Assembly (NCBI GenBank): GCA_963753615.1
Contig: CAVWCW010000029.1
Location: forward strand, 47,195-111,194
Reading direction: 5' to 3'
Source: CAVWCW01 sp963753615
GTDB lineage: Bacteria > Pseudomonadota > Gammaproteobacteria > Chromatiales > Chromatiaceae
DNA: 64,000 nt
Under the pieces are notes generated by a model that saw only the letters and a list, made by a program, of their open reading frames with translations, had not been told where the DNA came from and searched no databases. Of this stretch, positions 27,378-37,704 are shown piece by piece (within the stretch, counting starts at the first letter, position 1; each line of letters begins with the position of its first letter). Made by a program: the position numbers and the translations under genes.

Positions 27378-28568
27378 TCAGCTATTGATCGACTGGTAGT
27401 AATCCATCAGGATCTGGGCCACCTCGGGGCGGGAGAATTCCTTGGGCGGGGCAATACCGTTGCCCAGCATCTCGCGCACCTTGGTGCCGGACAGCAGCAC
27501 GAAGTCTTCCTTGCTGTGGTCCGGAGCTTCGCACATCATCACCACCTTGTTCAGCTTCTTGGAGTAGGCGGTGTGGTCGGCCTTGAAGATCTCGATCTCC
27601 AGGGCGCCTTCCGGCACCTCGTCGTCGAAGATGGTCTGGGCGTCGAAGGCGCCGTAGTAGTCGCCAACACCGGCATGGTCGCGGCCGATGATGAAGTGGG
27701 TGGCACCCATGTTCTGGCGGAAATAGGCGTGCAGCACCGCCTCGCGGGGGCCGGCGTAGAGCATGTCGAAACCGTAGCCGGTGATCATGGCGCTGTTCGG
27801 CGGGAAGTAGAGCTCCACCATCTTGCGGATGGCCGCATCGCGCACCGGAGCGGGGATATCGCCGGGCTTGAGCTTGCCCAGCAGCATGTGGATCACCAGG
27901 CCGTCGCAGCCCAGGCGCTCCATGGCCATGTGGCACAGCTCTTCGTGGGCCAGGTGCATGGGGTTGCGGGTCTGGAAGGCGACGACCTTGTTCCAGCCGC
28001 GCTCCTGGATCTCGTTGCGGATCTCCACCGCGGTGCGGAAGGTATCCGGAAAATCGTCCTGGAAGTAGGAGAAGTGCAGCACCTGGATCGGGCCGGATAC
28101 GGCGATGCGGCCTTGGCCGTTGAAGGCGGCTACGCCCGGATGATCCGGGTCGTCGGTGCGGTAGACCTTGTCGGTCATAAAGGCCATCTGCTCGTCGCTG
28201 ACTTCTTCGATGGCCTCGATATCCATGATCGCCAGCACCGGGTTGCCTTCGACGTTCGGATCGCGCAGCGCGATGCGCTTGGCGTCGCTGATCGCCTCGG
28301 TACTCTCCACCAGGCACATCACCGGCACCGGGAAGAAGGACCCGTCGGTCATGCGCATATTCTCGCAGGTGCCCATGGCATCGGCGACATTCATAAAGCC
28401 CTTCAGCGGGGTGAAGTAGCCGCCGCCCATCATCACCGCATTGCCGGCAGCCTGGGAGCTGATCACCACCGAAGGCAGGGCCTCCGCCTCGTGCAGCAGC
28501 TCGTGATGCTTGTCGGGATCGTAGACGAACAGCGGTTGCAGGGTATCGGAACCTACCGGTTTGATCAT
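27378..28568 (-). CDS. sat: ATP sulfurylase (sulfate adenylyltransferase)
   Basis: A 396-residue single-chain ATP sulfurylase. Motifs: QTRNPMHLAHE (the nucleotide-binding QxRNPxHxxHE, with Leu where Arg is common), GRDHAGVGDYYGAFDAQ and FVLLSGTKVREML. In sulfur oxidisers this type runs in reverse, turning APS and pyrophosphate into ATP and sulfate after reverse dissimilatory sulfite oxidation; in sulfate assimilation the bacterial enzyme is usually CysND instead. That favours a dissimilatory role here, but apr and dsr genes are outside the window. The start at ATG 28568 (MIKPVGSDTLQPLF) follows GGAGAAGAAGCGC; the open frame upstream is not family-like. It appears to be a single-gene transcript with its own terminator. 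Confidence 0.95.
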   Translation of the reverse strand: MIKPVGSDTLQPLFVYDPDKHHELLHEAEALPSVVISSQAAGNAVMMGGGYFTPLKGFMNVADAMGTCENMRMTDGSFFPVPVMCLVESTEAISDAKRIALRDPNVEGNPVLAIMDIEAIEEVSDEQMAFMTDKVYRTDDPDHPGVAAFNGQGRIAVSGPIQVLHFSYFQDDFPDTFRTAVEIRNEIQERGWNKVVAFQTRNPMHLAHEELCHMAMERLGCDGLVIHMLLGKLKPGDIPAPVRDAAIRKMVELYFPPNSAMITGYGFDMLYAGPREAVLHAYFRQNMGATHFIIGRDHAGVGDYYGAFDAQTIFDDEVPEGALEIEIFKADHTAYSKKLNKVVMMCEAPDHSKEDFVLLSGTKVREMLGNGIAPPKEFSRPEVAQILMDYYQSINS

Positions 28569-28829
28569 GCGCTTCTTCTCCTTCACGTCGGTATCGGATG
28601 AGAGGGCGCGGCTGCCGTACACAGCGGTCGGCAACCGACGACATTCTGCCCCGCGGGCCCGCCCGGAACCAGGCAAGCGATCTGGAACAAGCCTGCAATA
28701 GCTTGTTTTTTAATAAATTATTCCGTTTCCTTACGGCCACCGCGGTAATAGGTGCCGATACCCTACCACAGGCAATAGCCGGCCCGCCCCCAGTTTTTTT
28801 TATATACCCAATAAAATGGAAGCGGGAGC
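28569..28829. promoter_or_regulatory. Upstream region of sat, AT-rich
   Basis: About 260 bases between the sat start and the end of recD. The section 28690-28820 is strikingly AT-rich for this genome (runs such as TTTTTTAATAAATTATT and TTTTTTTTATATACCC), as expected for a strong sat promoter read on the minus strand. I cannot place -35 and -10 boxes with confidence. Confidence 0.4.
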
Positions 28830-30656
28830 TCAGGCCAAGCCGCCCCAAAGGCCGTCGCGCAGCCCCGAGGCTCGGGCCAGGCGCCGTCCCACCGCCAGGG
28901 TCAGCAGCCCGGCGGGACCCCGCAGCCGGAAGCCGGCGCGGGCTCGGGTAATGCCCGTATAGACCAGCTCCCGGGTGAGCAACGGGTTGTCCTCGTCGGG
29001 CAGCACCAGCAGCACCTGGTCGAACTCCGAGCCCTGGCTCTTGTGCACGGTCATGGCGTAGACCGTCTCATGGGGCGGCAGCCGCGCCGGGGCCAGGCGC
29101 CGCATCGCGCCATCGGCGCTGAGGAAGCACACCAGCAGGCGCCCCGGACGTTCCGGATCAGCAACGGTGATGCCGATATCGCCGTTGTACAGGTGGAGAT
29201 TGTAGTCGTTGCGCACCACCATCACCGGGCGCCCCGGATACCAGCCGGCCCGGGGCGCAATCAGTCCGGCCCGCTGCAGCTCGAGCTCGATGGCCTGGTT
29301 CAACCCCGCCACCCCGAACGGACCCTGGCGCAATGCGCACAGCACCTGGAAACGGCCGAAGGCGGCGAATACCTGTCCCGGCTCGGCGCCCGCCGCGAGC
29401 AGGTCCAAGTATTCCCGGTAGCCGATCAGGGCTGCGCCGGCCGGCTCCAGGCCAGGCTCCAACCAGGCGACATCCGCCGGCTCCGAAGCGCCCAGCAGGA
29501 CGCAGGCGGCCTGGCCCCGACCCTGATTGACCGCCTGGGCCAGGCGCCCGATACCGCTGTCGGCGCCGAAGCGATAGCTGTGGCGCAGCACCGCCAGGCA
29601 ATCGGCCAAAGGGGGCGGCCGGCCCTTGGCGGCAGGCACCTCGGCACCGGTCAACGCCGCCAGTTGCCCGGCAAAGGGCGGAGAGAAGCCCGGCACCGGA
29701 CCGCAGATGTCCCCGAGCACCGCGCCCGCCTCCACCGAAGCCAGTTGGTCGCGGTCGCCGAGCAGAATCAGCCGTGTGTCGGGCCCCAGGGCCCGCAGCA
29801 GCCGGGCCATCAGGGCCAGGTCCACCATCGAGGCCTCGTCGACGATCAGCAGATCCAGGGGCAGGGGGTTGTCCCGGTCGTGGCGGAACCCGGGCCCGGC
29901 CGGCCGCCAGCCGAGCAACCGATGCAGGGTCCGGGCGGCATCGGGGATGGCGGCGATCAGCTCCGGCGTCAACCGCAGGCGCTGCTTGGCGGCACGGATC
30001 GACTCCTGCATGCGGGCCGCCGCCTTGCCGGTGGGTGCGGCGAGGCCGATCTTCAGCAGCGCGCCTCCGGGTTGCTGGCGCAGCAAAGCCAGGATGCGGA
30101 CCACCGTGCTCGTTTTGCCGGTACCAGGGCCGCCGGAGATGACGCAGAAGCCCCGCAGCACTGCCTGGGCGGCGGCCAGCTGTTGCCAGTCCGGATCGAT
30201 GCCGGGCTGCGGCGGAAACAGATCCCGCAGGCCGGCGGCCAGCCGATCCCGATCCAGACCCCCTACCGCCCCTGTGGCCCGGGCCGCAAGGTCAGTGGCC
30301 AGTTCGCGCTCATAGCGCCAGTAGCGCTGCAGGTAGAGACGGCCCGCCGGGTCCAGGATCAGGGGCCGATAGTCCCCCGGAACGCCCACCACCGGGCTCT
30401 TGGACAAGACCTGGATCCAGTCCGCCAATTCGGGGGCACTCAGGTCCGGTTGCTCCGGCGCCAGCCCGCGCCCGGCCACTTGCTCCAGTTCGAGGCATAC
30501 ATGGCCGCCGGTGCTCCAGTTGCTGGCCAGGGCCGCCCCGAGGGCAAGCTCCCACTGCGCCTCCCCGTCCAACCGGCACATCAGGGCGGCGAATTGCAGA
30601 TCCAACTCGCCCAGCAGTCCGGCCTCCCGCAGGCGTTGAAGTTCGGGCAGGCTCAT
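28830..30656 (-). CDS. recD: Exodeoxyribonuclease V subunit alpha (RecD)
   Basis: A 608-residue superfamily-1 helicase, the fast 5'-3' motor of RecBCD. Walker A is GGPGTGKTSTVVRIL and Walker B LLIVDEASMVDLAL; the later motifs GDRDQLASVEAGAVLGD and YAMTVHKSQGSEFDQVLLVL (motifs III and V/VI region) are also present. Its ATG overlaps the recB stop codon by four bases (ATGA), giving translational coupling. The C-terminus ends shortly after the GITRARAGF segment, as usual. RecBCD resects double-strand breaks to Chi and destroys linear phage DNA; some retrons of other types guard RecBCD, so its presence about 11 kb from a retron is worth noting, no more. Confidence 0.95.
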   Translation of the reverse strand: MSLPELQRLREAGLLGELDLQFAALMCRLDGEAQWELALGAALASNWSTGGHVCLELEQVAGRGLAPEQPDLSAPELADWIQVLSKSPVVGVPGDYRPLILDPAGRLYLQRYWRYERELATDLAARATGAVGGLDRDRLAAGLRDLFPPQPGIDPDWQQLAAAQAVLRGFCVISGGPGTGKTSTVVRILALLRQQPGGALLKIGLAAPTGKAAARMQESIRAAKQRLRLTPELIAAIPDAARTLHRLLGWRPAGPGFRHDRDNPLPLDLLIVDEASMVDLALMARLLRALGPDTRLILLGDRDQLASVEAGAVLGDICGPVPGFSPPFAGQLAALTGAEVPAAKGRPPPLADCLAVLRHSYRFGADSGIGRLAQAVNQGRGQAACVLLGASEPADVAWLEPGLEPAGAALIGYREYLDLLAAGAEPGQVFAAFGRFQVLCALRQGPFGVAGLNQAIELELQRAGLIAPRAGWYPGRPVMVVRNDYNLHLYNGDIGITVADPERPGRLLVCFLSADGAMRRLAPARLPPHETVYAMTVHKSQGSEFDQVLLVLPDEDNPLLTRELVYTGITRARAGFRLRGPAGLLTLAVGRRLARASGLRDGLWGGLA

Positions 30657-33600
30657 GACACATCCCCCGCGCCCAAATAGGCATCGAGGGCCCGGATCAG
30701 CTCCGCCGGCGGGCGGTCGAAGAAAACGCCGTTGGACGTATCCCGGCCGGGGCCGGGCTGAGGATCCATACCGCGCAGAAACAGGTAGAAGACCCCGCCG
30801 AAGTGGCGCTCGTAGGCATAGCCCGGCAGGCGCCCGCCCAGGTACCGGTGCAGGGCGATGGCATAGAGCAGGTATTGCAGAAAGTAGGCGTCTTCGGCGA
30901 CGGCCTCGGCGAGGCGCTCGGGCCGATAATCGACGCCCTGCGGGCCCAGCCAGTTGGACTTGTAATCGGCCAGATAATAGCGGCCGTCGGCCTCGAACAC
31001 CAAATCGATGAAACCCTTGAGATGACCCCGCACATCGGCGAAGGCAAGCCGGCTAAGCGCCCTCTGCAGGGCCGGCGCGGCGGCCCAGGGGCTCGCCGCC
31101 AGCAGGCGGCGCAGGCCGGCCGCGCGGATCGGCGCCAGCGCGTAATGGAACTCCAGCTCCACCAGGCACTGGGCCGGGGCCAGTCGGCCCAGATGTAGGG
31201 GCTCGTCCGAGGCTGCCCCAGCATCGAGCAACCGGGTAGCCAGCACCCGCTCGACCATGTCCGCGACGGTCTCCACCCAGTCGGCACCGAACCCATGACG
31301 GGCAAGGGTCGTCGCTACCAGCCGCTCCAGGGCAACGCGATCACGCATCGTGAAGTCGAGCTGTTCGAACACTGCGTGCAGGCAGGTACCGGCCCGAGCC
31401 CCGCGCGGGAAGGCAAAAATCCCACTCGGAACCACTGACTCGACGGGCTGGGATGGACCTGCGGTACCGGCGTCATGGTCCGGCAACTGAGCCATTCCCG
31501 CATCTCCCAAGCCTCGGGCCAGAGCGGTGAAGCTGGTAACCCGGACGCCGGAGTCCAAGTTTCGGTCGAGCCGGCGCGCCTGCCCCAGGGCAGCGGCGCT
31601 CCGCCCCGCTCCGGCACCGAGCCCGAAGGCCGGCAGGGGCTCGATGCAGAGCTGGCCTTTGGCCTGTTCGGCGAGCTGTTCCAAGCGTCGGCGCAGGTCG
31701 GCATCTTTTAGACCCCTGAAGCCTTGGGCGAGTCGGGCCACCGGGTCGGGCCCGTCCGGCTGGGGCGGCGTGTGCAGCAGCCAGCCAAGGGCCGACTGCT
31801 CGGCTCCGCTGATGCGTCCCCAGCCCAGGTAGCAACGGTGCGCGGCCCGGGTCAAGGCAACATAAAGGAGGCGCAGCCGCTCCGCCAACTCCTCGCCCAG
31901 TGCCAGGGGGCGGTCCTGCTCCATGCGCTCAGAGCCCAGTTCCAGCAGCGCCGCCCAGTCTTGGCTCGGGTCGTGGAATTGGTAGGGCCGCCCGGGCTTG
32001 CCCTGGTGCAGGCCGCCGTTCCAGACGAAGGGACAGAACACGATCGGGTACTCCAGGCCCTTGCTCTTGTGGATGGTGACAATCTGCACCAGATTCTCGT
32101 CGCTCTCCAGGCGCAGCTGCGCCTCGTCGGCAGCGCCGGCATTCGCCCGCTGCTGGCCGAGCCATTTGACCAGACCCTCCGGGCCCGGGCTCTGGGTGCT
32201 ATCGTGCTGGTGCAGCAGCTCGGCCAGGTGCAACAGATTGGTCAGCCGACGCTCGCCGTCCGCCAGGGCCAGCAGCCGCCTGGGGGCCTCGCGCTGGCCC
32301 ATCAGGTGGCGCAGCATGCGCATAAAGCCCTGCTCCAACCAGCGCTGGCGGTAATCGCGAAAGGCCTCGATATGGGCCTCCAGGGCCTGCTCATCCTGGT
32401 TCAGGTCGACGATCTGCTGGCCGTCCAGCCCGAACAGGGGGCCGCACAGGGCGGCCCGCACCCGCGCCTCGCGCCCCGGTTCCAGCAGGGCCTGCAGCAG
32501 CAGCTCCAGCTGCTCGGCCTCGGCCGAGTGGAACACCGAATCCGGCGAGCGCTGGACGCTGTAGACGCCCTGCTCCATCAGGGCTTGGCGCACCTGCCGG
32601 CCCTCGCGGTGGGTGGCCACGAGTACCGCGATATCGCCGCCGCTCAGGGGCCGGCCGCCGAGCGTCAGCCCCCCCTCCGCGGCCAGCCGCAGCAGGCGGG
32701 CGATCTCGGCCGCGGTGGCCCGGGCCAGCCGCGCCCGAGCCTCCTCCTTGCTCAAGGGCTTGGCGCCGGACGCCAGCAGCCAAACCCGAAACGGCTCCGG
32801 TCGCCCGCCCCGCTCCACCAGGGGCTCGCGCTCGCGCTCCGCGGCCAGGGCCGGACGAAAGCCGATGTCGGCGAACAGGAACGGCCGTTCACCGGCCCCG
32901 AACAGGCGGTTCACCGCCCGGATCACCCCGGGGTCGGAGCGCCAATTGTGCTCGAGGGTATGACCGGCAGCGACCTCGCGGCTGGCCCGCAGGTAGGCGA
33001 ACAGGTCGGCGCCGCGGAAGCCGTAGATGGCCTGCTTGGGGTCTCCGACAAAGAACAGGGGCAGGCCGCTGCCGTCGTAGATGTGCTGGAAGATGGCGTA
33101 CTGAATGGGGTCGGTGTCCTGGAATTCGTCGATCAGGGCGGCCTGGTACTGGCCGCGCAGGGCCGTAGCCAGGGCCGGGCCACCCGGCCCCTGGAGTGCC
33201 TGGTGCAGATTGAGCAACAGATCGTCGTAGGCCAGGGTACGGGAGCGCCGGCGGCGTTCCGGAAGCTCCCGGCGGGCGTATCCCAGCAGGGCCAGACGCA
33301 GGGCGGCCCGGGCCTGATCGTAGGCGGCCTCCAGGGCCTGGCGGGCGACGAGCAGTTCGGCGCAAAGATCGAAAAAGGGGTGGGCCAGGGGTGCCTGCCC
33401 CTTGGGCGCGGCGGCGGCCAGTTCGGCAGGGGTGAACTTGACGAACTTGTCGAACCAGGGGCCGTCTGGGCCCCGCAGAAAGGCGTCCATCGCCGCGAAC
33501 CAGCCAGGGACCGAGGTAAGGCGATACTTATTGCGGTTGATCTTGCCTTGCTGCAACAGCTCCGAAATCTCCTGGCGCTGCTCGCGCCAGGCGTCACGGG

Positions 33601-34255
33601 CGGTGTGGTGAGCTGTCTCGAAATCCTGTTCCAGCGCCGCCAACCCGTCCGGGAACTCGGCGCCTCTGGGCACTAGATAGGGCTTGCCCAGCCCGTCTTG
33701 CACCTCCGCCAGCAGCGCCTCAGGGCGCAGGTCTTCGGCTGCCATCCGCGCAGCCAGACCGGGGGGCAGGTCCTGCACCCGCAGACGCCAGAAATCATCG
33801 GCCAGCTCCTGCAGCAACTCGCTCTGGTCAGGCTCCAACTCGCTGTCGAAGGGCATGCCGGTCTCGAACGCCTGATCCCGCAGGACCCGCTGGCAGAAGC
33901 CGTGGATGGTCAGCACCGGGGCCCGCTCGAAGCCGAGGATGGCGTGGGTGAGCCGGCGCTGAGCCAGGTCCCGGTCAGGGCAGGCGGCGAGGAGCGTCCG
34001 CAGCAGGGGATCGTCGCTCTGGCCTGCCGCGAACACGGCCCGGGCCTGACTCAGGCGGCCGCGGATACGCTCGCGCAGCTCGGCGGTGGCGGCCTTGGTG
34101 TAGGTGACCACCAGGATGCGGTCGATGCCAAGGCCCTGCTCCAGCACCAGGCGCAACACCAGGCCGCTGATGGTGTAGGTCTTGCCGGTTCCGGCGCTGG
34201 CCTCGATCAGGTTGGGGCCGGCGATGGGGACACTGGACAGCTCGAGTCGTTGCAT
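30653..34255 (-). CDS. recB: Exodeoxyribonuclease V subunit beta (RecB)
   Basis: A 1200-residue UvrD-type 3'-5' helicase with a C-terminal nuclease. Walker A is IEASAGTGKTYTISGL near the start, Walker B AALIDEFQDTDPIQYAIF and motif V IHKSKGLEYPIVFCPF. The nuclease domain at about residues 1020-1180 carries GFIDLVFEADGRYYLADYKS, with the Asp and DYK residues of the RecB nuclease active site. I place the start at ATG 34255 (MQRLELSSVPIAGPN); the frame stays open to 34432 only because it overlaps recC. One base separates the recC stop from this start, and the recD start overlaps the stop, so recC-recB-recD form one operon. Confidence 0.95.
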   Translation of the reverse strand: MQRLELSSVPIAGPNLIEASAGTGKTYTISGLVLRLVLEQGLGIDRILVVTYTKAATAELRERIRGRLSQARAVFAAGQSDDPLLRTLLAACPDRDLAQRRLTHAILGFERAPVLTIHGFCQRVLRDQAFETGMPFDSELEPDQSELLQELADDFWRLRVQDLPPGLAARMAAEDLRPEALLAEVQDGLGKPYLVPRGAEFPDGLAALEQDFETAHHTARDAWREQRQEISELLQQGKINRNKYRLTSVPGWFAAMDAFLRGPDGPWFDKFVKFTPAELAAAAPKGQAPLAHPFFDLCAELLVARQALEAAYDQARAALRLALLGYARRELPERRRRSRTLAYDDLLLNLHQALQGPGGPALATALRGQYQAALIDEFQDTDPIQYAIFQHIYDGSGLPLFFVGDPKQAIYGFRGADLFAYLRASREVAAGHTLEHNWRSDPGVIRAVNRLFGAGERPFLFADIGFRPALAAEREREPLVERGGRPEPFRVWLLASGAKPLSKEEARARLARATAAEIARLLRLAAEGGLTLGGRPLSGGDIAVLVATHREGRQVRQALMEQGVYSVQRSPDSVFHSAEAEQLELLLQALLEPGREARVRAALCGPLFGLDGQQIVDLNQDEQALEAHIEAFRDYRQRWLEQGFMRMLRHLMGQREAPRRLLALADGERRLTNLLHLAELLHQHDSTQSPGPEGLVKWLGQQRANAGAADEAQLRLESDENLVQIVTIHKSKGLEYPIVFCPFVWNGGLHQGKPGRPYQFHDPSQDWAALLELGSERMEQDRPLALGEELAERLRLLYVALTRAAHRCYLGWGRISGAEQSALGWLLHTPPQPDGPDPVARLAQGFRGLKDADLRRRLEQLAEQAKGQLCIEPLPAFGLGAGAGRSAAALGQARRLDRNLDSGVRVTSFTALARGLGDAGMAQLPDHDAGTAGPSQPVESVVPSGIFAFPRGARAGTCLHAVFEQLDFTMRDRVALERLVATTLARHGFGADWVETVADMVERVLATRLLDAGAASDEPLHLGRLAPAQCLVELEFHYALAPIRAAGLRRLLAASPWAAAPALQRALSRLAFADVRGHLKGFIDLVFEADGRYYLADYKSNWLGPQGVDYRPERLAEAVAEDAYFLQYLLYAIALHRYLGGRLPGYAYERHFGGVFYLFLRGMDPQPGPGRDTSNGVFFDRPPAELIRALDAYLGAGDVS

Positions 34256-34256
34256 T

Positions 34257-37200
34257 TCAGTCCGGTTCCCGCAGCGCCTCGGCCAGCGGCAACAGCAACT
34301 GCCGGCTGAGACGGTCGAATTCTTGGCCGAACGCCACCCCGTCAGGGAAGGCCAGCCGATAGTAGGGGTTATCTCCTTCCGGGTTGGGGGTGAATGTTCC
34401 GCCCCAAACCTGCTCCGCGGCCTTGAGGGCATACTCCGGGTCCTTGCCGGAGGCGATCTTGCGGACGTAGGCCAGGCTGCTCTTGGGGAACAGGGGCAAG
34501 GGGCGGCACAGCCCCTGCCAATAGGCGCTCAGCAGTTCGCTCAGGCGTTCCCCGGCATCCGCCCGGGGCGGGAACCGATACAGGCGCTCCGGGTCCAGCC
34601 AGCGACTGACCAGATCCACCCCGGGCGGAGCCAGGGCATTAAGCAGCAAGTGACGCAGCCAGAGTTCGATTAGCTGGGCGTCCCAGATCTTGTGCACGCT
34701 GTAGCCGAACAGGCCGTCTGGGCGCACACCGGACAGGGTGCCCACCAAGCGCAGCTCGCCCAGGGGCAGGTCGACCGCCAGTGACCTCTCGGGCGCGGGC
34801 GCAAGGACCTGGCCCAGGTTCACGGCAAGGGCCGCAGCCTGATCGGCCTCGCGGGCAAAGAGTCGGGCACCGATATTGCCCTGGGGCAACTGCCCGGCGG
34901 CCCGCCAGCGGGCCTCCAGCGCCGCGCCCCCCCGGCCCTCCAGGGCCTGCTCCACCAGCGCCTGGGCCAGCTCCTGACGCGGGAAGAAATCAAGGCCGAA
35001 GGGGTCGCGGGTCTCCGCCAGCCCCTCCCCCGGCTCCAGTCGGATGCCCAGGCGTTGCTGCAGCAGAAAGCGGGTGGGGTTGGAATAGAAGTGCAGCAGC
35101 CGCGGCAACTCGATCTGGCGCCATTCGGGCTCCGGCTCCATCAGGTCCCCGGGCAGGAGAGGCGCCGGCGCTGCGGCCGCTTCCCCCAGCCGGCGGGCGG
35201 CGGCAGCCAGCGCCGGCGAATAGCTGAACAGACCGCTGTCGGGCTGAAAATGGCGCCGGCTGAAGGGCTGCAGGGGATGGTGCGTGAGAAGCTGTTTACG
35301 CGCCGCGCCGTCGGCGAGCTGGTCCAGGTAATCGAGCAGCTCACTGACCAGGGCAGAAGGCGGCAGCGGTGCGTTGTCGCGCTGGTCCTGACCGACGTAA
35401 CTGAGATACAGGCAACGCCGCGCCGAGATCAGGGTCTCCAGGAACAGGTAGCGGTCGTCGCCCCGGCGCGAGCGGTCGCCGAAGCGGAAGCGGCGCGCCA
35501 TCAGGTCGAACCCGGGCGGGCGCCGCTCGCGGGGGAAGGCGCCGTCGTCCATGCCGAGCAGACAGATCACCGGGAACGGCAGGCTTCGCATCGGCGCCAG
35601 CGAGCAGAAAGCGACGCCGCCACCGAGAAAGCCGCCCCCGCCGGCCCCGGCCTGCAGCTGGCCCTGGAGCTCGGCTCGCAGCACCGCCCGGTCCAGGTCC
35701 CCTTTGTAGTCAGCGAACTCAGCCTGCTCCAAAGCGGCATCGAGGGCGGCGCGGACGCGCTGCAGTTGGTGGGCCTCATCCTCCTCGGGACTGAAGAAGC
35801 GTTCCAGCAGCTGGCCCAACTCCCGCACCCATGCAGCCATCGGGCGCGACCGTTGCAGCCTCTTGCGCAACCAGGTCAGGGCATCGATGAACGCCAGAAG
35901 ACAGCCGGCCAGGCGCGCCGAATCCGCCCCGTCCACCCCGTTGTAGGGCAGCAGGCCCTGGAACAGATCATCGCCCTCGTCGACCAGGGCATACCCCAGC
36001 AGCAGCCGATCCAGACCGGCGCGCCAGGTGTTCTCGGCGTCCGCCGGCTGCCCCTGGGCGGCACGGTCCGCGGCATCGGCACCCCAACGGATGCCGGTCT
36101 GTTCGATCCAGCGCGCGATAAGCGGCAGATCCGCGCCCTCGATACGGAAGCTGCGGCGCAACGCCGGCAGCTCCAACAGCCCCAGCACCCGGTTGGCGTC
36201 CAGGCGCCGCTCCGGCAACTCCAGCAGCTGCAGGCAAGCGGCCACCAGGGGCCACTCGCCGGCCGCGTCCCTGTCTGCTATGTGGTAGGGGATCGCAGGG
36301 CGGTCTCCTGGCTCGCCGAACACCGCCTGTACATAGGGCGCGTATACGTCGATGTCCGGGGTCATCACGATTACCTGAGAGGGCTCCAGTTCCGGGTCCC
36401 GCCGAAACAGCTCCAGCAATTGGTCATAGAGGACCTCCAGCTCCCTCATCGGGCTGTGGCAGGCGTGGAACTGGAGCGAACGATCATTGGGGTCCAACGC
36501 CCACGGGGACTCGGCTTGCGTCGGATCGCTCAGATCCAGAATGTCCGCCTGCAGCCGCCCCAGCAGGTGTCCTGGATCCGGGTCGACGAAACCCTCCTCG
36601 GTCTCGCCCTCGACCGCCAACAGGGCATCGAAGAGGTCCCGCCCCTGGCGGCCTAGGGAAGCAAGCAGCGGGTTGCCCACCTCAAGATAGAGTTCGCTGC
36701 CGTCGGCCTCGACCTCGCGTCGGGCCTTCTCCCCCAGGTCGACGATTTCGCTCCAGTGGGCCCGGCAGGGGTTGAGCAGAAACAGGTGCAACTCCATGTG
36801 TTCCCCGAGTCGCTGCAGGATCTCCAGGTAGCCGGGCGACAGAGTAGGGATACCGAACACCGCGGCCCGCTCCGGGAGGCGGCCGACAGGCATCGCTCCG
36901 GCATCGAGGGCGGCGAACATACGCTGCTGCAGGCGCACCCAATGAGGATCTCCGCTAGCGCTCAAGCGGCGCCAGAGCCAGGCCTGCCACTCGTCGCCGG
37001 GTTGGGCGGGGCGTCCTGCTTCCCAAGCCAGGATCCAGTCCGGGCGGTATACCAGATACTGATCGAAGACGGCGGCAATGCGCTGGGCCAGTTGCAGGCG
37101 CTTGAGCAGGTCGCGATCGCCCAGGTAGCGCTGCAATGGCGCGAGCTCTGGCGCCTCCGGGAGCTCGTCAAGCAGGCCCAAAATGCGCCATGCCAGCACC

Positions 37201-37463
37201 CCGGGCTCGAAGCGGTTTTCATCCGGAAGCCCGGGCAGCAGCGCCCCCACCAGGCGCCAGACGAAGGCCGCCGGGAGCGGGAACTCCACATTGGCGCACA
37301 CGCCCAGGCGCTTGGCCAACCGCAGTGAAAGCCAGCGCGCCATGCCCGAGTGCTGTACCACCAGCGTCTCCGGCGCCAAGGGATTGCCCTGGGGTTCCGC
37401 GAGCCGTTCGGCCAGCCGGTCGGCGAGAATTTCCAGGCGGTTGCTTTGGTAGAGTCGGAGCAT
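34257..37463 (-). CDS. recC: Exodeoxyribonuclease V subunit gamma (RecC)
   Basis: A 1068-residue protein, slightly shorter than E. coli RecC (1122). It begins MLRLYQSNRLEILADRLAE and keeps the RecC signatures VVQHSGMARWLSLRLA near the start and PFPVICLLGMDDGAFPRE in the second half. RecC has an inactivated helicase and nuclease fold, recognises Chi and splits the DNA strands. It is the first gene of the recCBD operon. The start is ATG 37463; the sequence upstream to the divergent DUF2934 gene (about 240 bases) contains the shared promoter region. Confidence 0.95.
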   Translation of the reverse strand: MLRLYQSNRLEILADRLAERLAEPQGNPLAPETLVVQHSGMARWLSLRLAKRLGVCANVEFPLPAAFVWRLVGALLPGLPDENRFEPGVLAWRILGLLDELPEAPELAPLQRYLGDRDLLKRLQLAQRIAAVFDQYLVYRPDWILAWEAGRPAQPGDEWQAWLWRRLSASGDPHWVRLQQRMFAALDAGAMPVGRLPERAAVFGIPTLSPGYLEILQRLGEHMELHLFLLNPCRAHWSEIVDLGEKARREVEADGSELYLEVGNPLLASLGRQGRDLFDALLAVEGETEEGFVDPDPGHLLGRLQADILDLSDPTQAESPWALDPNDRSLQFHACHSPMRELEVLYDQLLELFRRDPELEPSQVIVMTPDIDVYAPYVQAVFGEPGDRPAIPYHIADRDAAGEWPLVAACLQLLELPERRLDANRVLGLLELPALRRSFRIEGADLPLIARWIEQTGIRWGADAADRAAQGQPADAENTWRAGLDRLLLGYALVDEGDDLFQGLLPYNGVDGADSARLAGCLLAFIDALTWLRKRLQRSRPMAAWVRELGQLLERFFSPEEDEAHQLQRVRAALDAALEQAEFADYKGDLDRAVLRAELQGQLQAGAGGGGFLGGGVAFCSLAPMRSLPFPVICLLGMDDGAFPRERRPPGFDLMARRFRFGDRSRRGDDRYLFLETLISARRCLYLSYVGQDQRDNAPLPPSALVSELLDYLDQLADGAARKQLLTHHPLQPFSRRHFQPDSGLFSYSPALAAAARRLGEAAAAPAPLLPGDLMEPEPEWRQIELPRLLHFYSNPTRFLLQQRLGIRLEPGEGLAETRDPFGLDFFPRQELAQALVEQALEGRGGAALEARWRAAGQLPQGNIGARLFAREADQAAALAVNLGQVLAPAPERSLAVDLPLGELRLVGTLSGVRPDGLFGYSVHKIWDAQLIELWLRHLLLNALAPPGVDLVSRWLDPERLYRFPPRADAGERLSELLSAYWQGLCRPLPLFPKSSLAYVRKIASGKDPEYALKAAEQVWGGTFTPNPEGDNPYYRLAFPDGVAFGQEFDRLSRQLLLPLAEALREPD

Positions 37464-37704
37464 GCGGTGTCCTTGTTTCGGCCCATCCTAAACCATGATG
37501 GGCTCAACTGGTGAGCCCGCCTCACGGCTCTTTGACAGATTTATTACTTGGATCGCTATTGGGGTTTTTCAGGGTTGCGGACGCCCGCTTTTCGGTTATC
37601 ATCGCGCTCGACGCTATCCGCCGGGATCGCGGGGTTTCTCACCGCACAGGGTCCAAGGCGGAATCTCGATCCACATCCCTTTGAATCATCCGCGAGGCAG
37701 CAGT

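Noticed and set aside
26904..28601. A 565-codon plus-strand open frame across the sat region
   Set aside because: Antisense to sat and running through its terminator; no domain.
31724..33676. A 650-codon plus-strand open frame
   Set aside because: Antisense to recB, which shows all helicase and nuclease motifs; no motif in the reverse reading.
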